Source: Woeseia sp.
Lineage (GTDB): Bacteria; Pseudomonadota; Gammaproteobacteria; Steroidobacterales; Woeseiaceae
NCBI GenBank assembly: GCA_018701055.1
Contig: JABIUH010000185.1
Coordinates: 1-17,102 of the forward strand
DNA length: 17,102 bases
Direction of reading: 5' to 3'
Shown here: positions 14,646-17,102 of the stretch, in pieces
Numbering within the stretch: the first letter of the stretch is position 1
How the letters are laid out: every line of letters starts with the position of its first letter
Position numbers and translations under genes: made by a program
The notes under the pieces: model-generated
Database searches by the model: none
Seen by the model: the letters and a program-made list of their open reading frames with translations, nothing else
What the model was told of the DNA's origin: nothing

Positions 14646-15623
14646 TTGCTGCAGGTAACACTAGTGACTGTTTTGGTGGCAATCTCAATAATTTCAAGTG
14701 CTTCACAAGCAGCATGGGTCGGTGAGGCACAGTCGCATATGGGCACGGAGGTAAGTGTCTATCTATGGCACGAAGACGCCAAGGTCGGTGAACAGGCAGC
14801 GGCGGCCGTATTTGCGGAAGTTGTCAGAATCGAAGCAATGATGAGCACCTATATCGAGGACAGCCAAATATCCGATATAAATCGGGGTGCGGCAGAGAAC
14901 CCGGTTCTGACGGGAGGAGAGCTCTTTCAACTCATTCTGCAGTCGCTGGACATTTCGATGTTGACGCGCGGTGCATTCGACATTACTTACGACAGTGTTG
15001 GGCAGCATTATGATTTTCGGGAACGGCTGCGCCCTGATGAGGCAACGCTGGCAACTGAGCTGCCGCGCATTGACTACCGCTTGGTCGAAACTGATCGTAG
15101 CAACGGATCTGTGTTTTTTCGACAACCCGGCGTGCGAATTAATTTGGGTGGTATCGCAAAAGGATACGCGGTCGAGCGCGCTATTCGTATCCTGCAGCGA
15201 CTTGGTGTGCGCCACGCGCGCGTAACTGCGGGCGGTGACACACGATTACTGGGGGACCGTCTCGGACGGCCGTGGATGATCGGCATTCAAAACCCCCGTG
15301 ATGACCAGGAAGTAGCGCTGACTATTCCGATGGAAAATGAAGCAATATCAACTTCTGGTGACTATGAACGTTTTTTCCTGGAGGACGATGCCCGCTATCA
15401 CCACATCATCGTCCCGGAAACGGGTAAACCGGCAGGCGCGGTTCGATCTGCCACCATTATTGGTCCGGATGCTGTTATGACGGATGCATTGTCGACGTCT
15501 GTGTTTGTTATGGGCGTCGATCAGGGTCTGCGGTTAATTGCGACATTGCCGGACTACGAGGGCATCGTGATTGATGACAATGGCGAAATGTTTTACTCCG
15601 ATGGTTTACGACCGCCTAACTAG
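14646..15623 (+). CDS. apbE: FAD:protein FMN transferase (ApbE), exported
   Basis: ApbE takes FMN from FAD and attaches it to Thr/Ser of periplasmic or membrane flavoproteins. From the TTG the product has 325 residues. A Sec signal (LVTVLVAISIISSASQAA) occupies about 1-23; there is no lipobox, although many homologues are lipoproteins. Motifs in order: H31-M-G-T, LGGIAKGYA (167-175), AGGDTRLLG (195-203, the GGD step), STSGDY (235-240), HIIVPETGKP (253-262) and the metal/flavin-binding MTDALST (278-284). All core motifs are intact. No FMN-binding target protein is in the window. It diverges from lemA with only 44 bases between start codons. The weak hairpin at 15641-15677 may end the transcript. 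Confidence 0.95.
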   Translation: MLQVTLVTVLVAISIISSASQAAWVGEAQSHMGTEVSVYLWHEDAKVGEQAAAAVFAEVVRIEAMMSTYIEDSQISDINRGAAENPVLTGGELFQLILQSLDISMLTRGAFDITYDSVGQHYDFRERLRPDEATLATELPRIDYRLVETDRSNGSVFFRQPGVRINLGGIAKGYAVERAIRILQRLGVRHARVTAGGDTRLLGDRLGRPWMIGIQNPRDDQEVALTIPMENEAISTSGDYERFFLEDDARYHHIIVPETGKPAGAVRSATIIGPDAVMTDALSTSVFVMGVDQGLRLIATLPDYEGIVIDDNGEMFYSDGLRPPN

Positions 15624-15640
15624 TTGTCGGCGTGCAGATG

Positions 15641-15684
15641 GTCTCTGCTTTTTTCTTGTATGTCGCTGATCAGAGACGCTTTTT
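15641..15684 (+). terminator. Possible weak terminator after apbE
   Basis: GTCTCTG (15641-15647) and CAGAGAC (15671-15677) are exact reverse complements, followed by GC and five T at 15680-15684. The 23-base loop is long and itself contains a T-run, so termination may be inefficient. It begins 17 bases after the apbE stop. Confidence 0.4.
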
Positions 15685-15687
15685 CCC

Positions 15688-15715
15688 TTTAAATTCATAA
15701 TTATACGTCTATTAT
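15688..15715 (+). promoter_or_regulatory. Sigma70-like promoter in the gap upstream of the TlpA-like gene
   Basis: TTTAAA (15688-15693, four of six to consensus) and TATTAT (15710-15715, five of six) are 16 bases apart in an AT-rich stretch. Transcription would start near 15722, over 400 bases ahead of the next start codon. It fits either a long leader or a small RNA. Confidence 0.4.
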
Positions 15716-15899
15716 GGTTGGCGAGACGTAGGCGTTTTGGTGCGCCCGAGAACGGTCTAACCCGACCTCAAGACCGAACAATTGGCCTATTCGTCGGTAA
15801 TCAATAATTGCGGGTCGATTTAACGTAATCTGGGCGTTAGGATCTGCTCCATCAAGCGAATGGCGAATTGGAGCACGATGATTATGTTCAGACCGTTGA

Positions 15900-15913
15900 G
15901 GTCATTTGTGACC
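15900..15913. repeat. Small hairpin in the pre-tlpA-like gap
   Basis: GGTCA (15900-15904) and TGACC (15909-15913) pair across a four-base loop TTTG. No T-run follows. It is one of several small inverted repeats in this gene-free region. Confidence 0.35.
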
Positions 15914-16123
15914 ATGATCACGGCCATAAACGGCATCACCCGTCACTATGCACCACTGGATCTGGCATTGGTTGGCTCCGTTCGATGATGTTGCCCGTTC
16001 GACTCCGTTAAGGAATTTGGGTGTTGATGGGTTTGATTCGGATTGTCGACTGATGTGTGTGGAGGATTTCTTCGGAGATCTTCAAATAGCCTGAACAACG
16101 GAATTGTTTATAAGGCACAGACA

Positions 16124-16133
16124 AAGGAAAGGA
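16124..16133 (+). promoter_or_regulatory. Tandem Shine-Dalgarno sites for the TlpA-like gene
   Basis: Two AAGGA copies lie back to back. The first (16124-16128) ends eight bases before ATG 16137 and is the better spaced. They decide this start over the in-frame upstream start at 16104, which would put charged residues before the signal peptide. Confidence 0.65.
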
Positions 16134-16136
16134 ATC

Positions 16137-16637
16137 ATGAACGGACTAAAAACACTATTGCTGGGAGTAGTATTCTCTGTATTGACGGCCACCTCACTGG
16201 CGTCTTCCTCACTGGAAGGTCAGTCGGCTCCGGACTTCGTATTGAAAAGTTCTGGCGGTGAGAATTTGCGCCTGAGTGAGTACCGTGGCGACGTCGTAAT
16301 GATTAACTTCTGGGCGACTTGGTGCGGTCCGTGTCGGCAGGAAATGCCGTTGTTGGACGATTTATACAATCGCTACGAACGCGTTGGTTTCAATCTCCTT
16401 GGCGTGAATATCGATGATGATTCTCGGCGCGCTTTGCAAATGATCGAAGAGCTGGGCGTGAACTTCCCGGTCTTATTCGACGATCGTAAAGAAGTAAGCA
16501 AACTGTACGACGTCCAGGCAATGCCGGTAACTGTGTTGGTTGATCGTGAAGGAAATGTGCGTCACGTCCATCACGGTTACAAATCGGGCTACGAAGATCA
16601 ATACTTGATCGAAATTCGCGCGTTATTGCGCGAGTGA
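16137..16637 (+). CDS. TlpA/ResA-like periplasmic thioredoxin-fold protein
   Basis: The 166-residue product has a Sec signal peptide (MNGLKTLLLGVVFSVLTATSLAS) and a thioredoxin/AhpC-TSA-type domain. FWATWCGPCRQEMP carries the redox pair C63-x-x-C66, and AMPVTV carries the cis-proline P130. The insert DDSRRALQMIEELGVNFPVLFDD is typical of TlpA/ResA proteins. These are membrane-linked or periplasmic thiol reductants that reduce specific partners such as apocytochrome or copper-site cysteines. Here the signal may be cleaved (ASS), leaving a soluble periplasmic protein. Partner genes are not visible. It sits 513 bases after apbE and is followed after 67 bases by another exported protein, so an operon with that gene is plausible. 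Confidence 0.92.
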   Translation: MNGLKTLLLGVVFSVLTATSLASSSLEGQSAPDFVLKSSGGENLRLSEYRGDVVMINFWATWCGPCRQEMPLLDDLYNRYERVGFNLLGVNIDDDSRRALQMIEELGVNFPVLFDDRKEVSKLYDVQAMPVTVLVDREGNVRHVHHGYKSGYEDQYLIEIRALLRE

Positions 16638-16692
16638 TCGATCGCAAGATTCTGCTTGTATCCCTGCTGGGCGCTGCGACGGAATAATGTGT

Positions 16693-16697
16693 AGGAG
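16693..16697 (+). promoter_or_regulatory. Shine-Dalgarno site for the 3'-terminal gene
   Basis: AGGAG ends seven bases before GTG at 16705. The in-frame ATG at 16687 lies upstream of this site and has no good SD of its own, so GTG is preferred. Confidence 0.6.
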
Positions 16698-16704
16698 TGA
16701 AAAG

Positions 16705-17102
16705 GTGACAAGAACACGGTTTATAGGCGTAGCCAGCTTGTTTTGGCTGTGCGGAGCGGCGCTTGTGGTTGCACAAGACGCGGCACCACTCGATCCCGAT
16801 GCTGCGATGGCGGATGCGCAATCCGTTGAGGTCGACGAGGCTTTGGCGCGACAGGAATTCAAGAGCCTTGACGAAGACGTGCAGTCGTTAAAGAAAGAAG
16901 TCCTTGATCTTAACCGCGACCTTTTCTTGCTCGAAGAGGAGCTCTTGTTTCCTGCTAACTCACAAGTCGCGTTCTTTATTTCAATGGACGTTGGAGAGTA
17001 TTTTGACCTTGATTCTGTCAATTTGAAAATAGACGGCAAGGAAGTATCCAACTACCTATACACGCAGCGAGAAGTTGACGCGTTGCTGCGCGGCGGTGTG
17101 CA
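16705..17102 (+). CDS. Exported coiled-coil protein of unknown function, 3' end missing
   Basis: The frame runs off the window after 132 codons. A signal peptide is clear (MTRTRFIGVASLFWLCGAALVVA, cleavage before QDAAP). A short acidic linker is followed by a coiled coil at about residues 48-88 (FKSLDEDVQSLKKEVLDLN, then LFLLEEELLF). A beta-rich segment follows (VAFFISMDVGEYFDLDSVNLKIDG). I recall similar exported proteins in proteobacterial clusters with TlpA-like thioredoxins, but no reliable function or family name. It is the second gene after the TlpA-like one, 67 bases downstream on the same strand. The start GTG was chosen from the AGGAG; ATG 16687 would add six residues. Confidence 0.75.
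   Translation, partial: MTRTRFIGVASLFWLCGAALVVAQDAAPLDPDAAMADAQSVEVDEALARQEFKSLDEDVQSLKKEVLDLNRDLFLLEEELLFPANSQVAFFISMDVGEYFDLDSVNLKIDGKEVSNYLYTQREVDALLRGGV

Larger units (their letters stand above)
15624..16136. other. 513-base stretch with no recognisable gene
   Basis: It contains the weak apbE terminator, the sigma70-like promoter at 15688 and several small inverted repeats: CGGTCT/AGACCG (15753-15758, 15771-15776), TGCTCC/GGAGCA (15845-15850, 15870-15875) and the tight GGTCA/TGACC hairpin at 15900-15913. A TATAAG box at 16109-16114 near the TlpA-like gene may be a -10 element, but I see no well-spaced -35. Short open frames here have no ribosome site or family resemblance. I recognise no known riboswitch or RNA family. 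Confidence 0.5.

Noticed and set aside
14602..14730. 43-residue N-terminal extension of LemA
   Set aside because: It overlaps the apbE start and does not fit the family, whose members begin at the membrane helix; GGGGAG supports GTG 14601.
15971..16005. Direct repeat CCGTTCGA in the pre-TlpA gap
   Set aside because: Only two short copies with no further structure; expected by chance.
15860..16015. Short frames in the gap, one with a His-rich stretch (CDHDHGHKRHH)
   Set aside because: No ribosome site, no start at a sensible distance and no continuation; the His run is most simply chance in a CA/AT-rich stretch.

Overview
The window looks like chromosomal DNA of a Gram-negative bacterium, most likely a gammaproteobacterium of roughly even GC. 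The grounds are several predicted outer-membrane or periplasmic proteins, two lipoproteins, a type Vd-like patatin with a beta-barrel, a LemA/M48 pair, and a small kinase plus an 82-residue protein of gammaproteobacterial type. I cannot name the genus. No tRNA, rRNA, CRISPR array, transposase or phage gene was seen.

Layout. 1-1824 (+) is the 3' part of a patatin-like phospholipase with POTRA and beta-barrel domains. 1832-2825 (-) holds a kinase-like gene followed by a small conserved hypothetical. 2924-6961 (+) is the standout: a 1345-residue protein with an AAA-like ATPase domain, one membrane helix, and about 14-15 WD40-type repeats with a proprotein-convertase P domain set between the first two. 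It ends tail-to-tail, overlapping by 29 bases, with a gene of 6933-8819 (-) for a fused MFS lysophospholipid flippase and PlsC acyltransferase. A 63-residue lipoprotein (-) and an EexN-like lipoprotein (+) diverge around 9113-9306. Then come four minus-strand genes: MscS channel (9868-10944), SYLF/Ysc84 protein (10974-11777), M48 metallopeptidase (12041-13957) and LemA (14008-14601). From 14646 the plus strand carries ApbE flavin transferase, a 513-bp gap without a gene, a TlpA-like thioredoxin, and the start of an unrecognised exported coiled-coil protein that runs off the window.

Functional picture. Most genes concern the envelope: phospholipid hydrolysis and reacylation, mechanosensitive release, membrane proteolysis (LemA-M48) and periplasmic redox or flavin maturation (ApbE, TlpA). 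The AAA-TM-WD40/P-domain protein is the best candidate for something undescribed. Its predicted topology puts an NTPase in the cytoplasm and two propellers with the P domain in the periplasm. Convergent gene ends are very tight (7-base gap, 29-base overlap, 3-base gap), and many starts are GTG or TTG, so several starts were set from Shine-Dalgarno positions.
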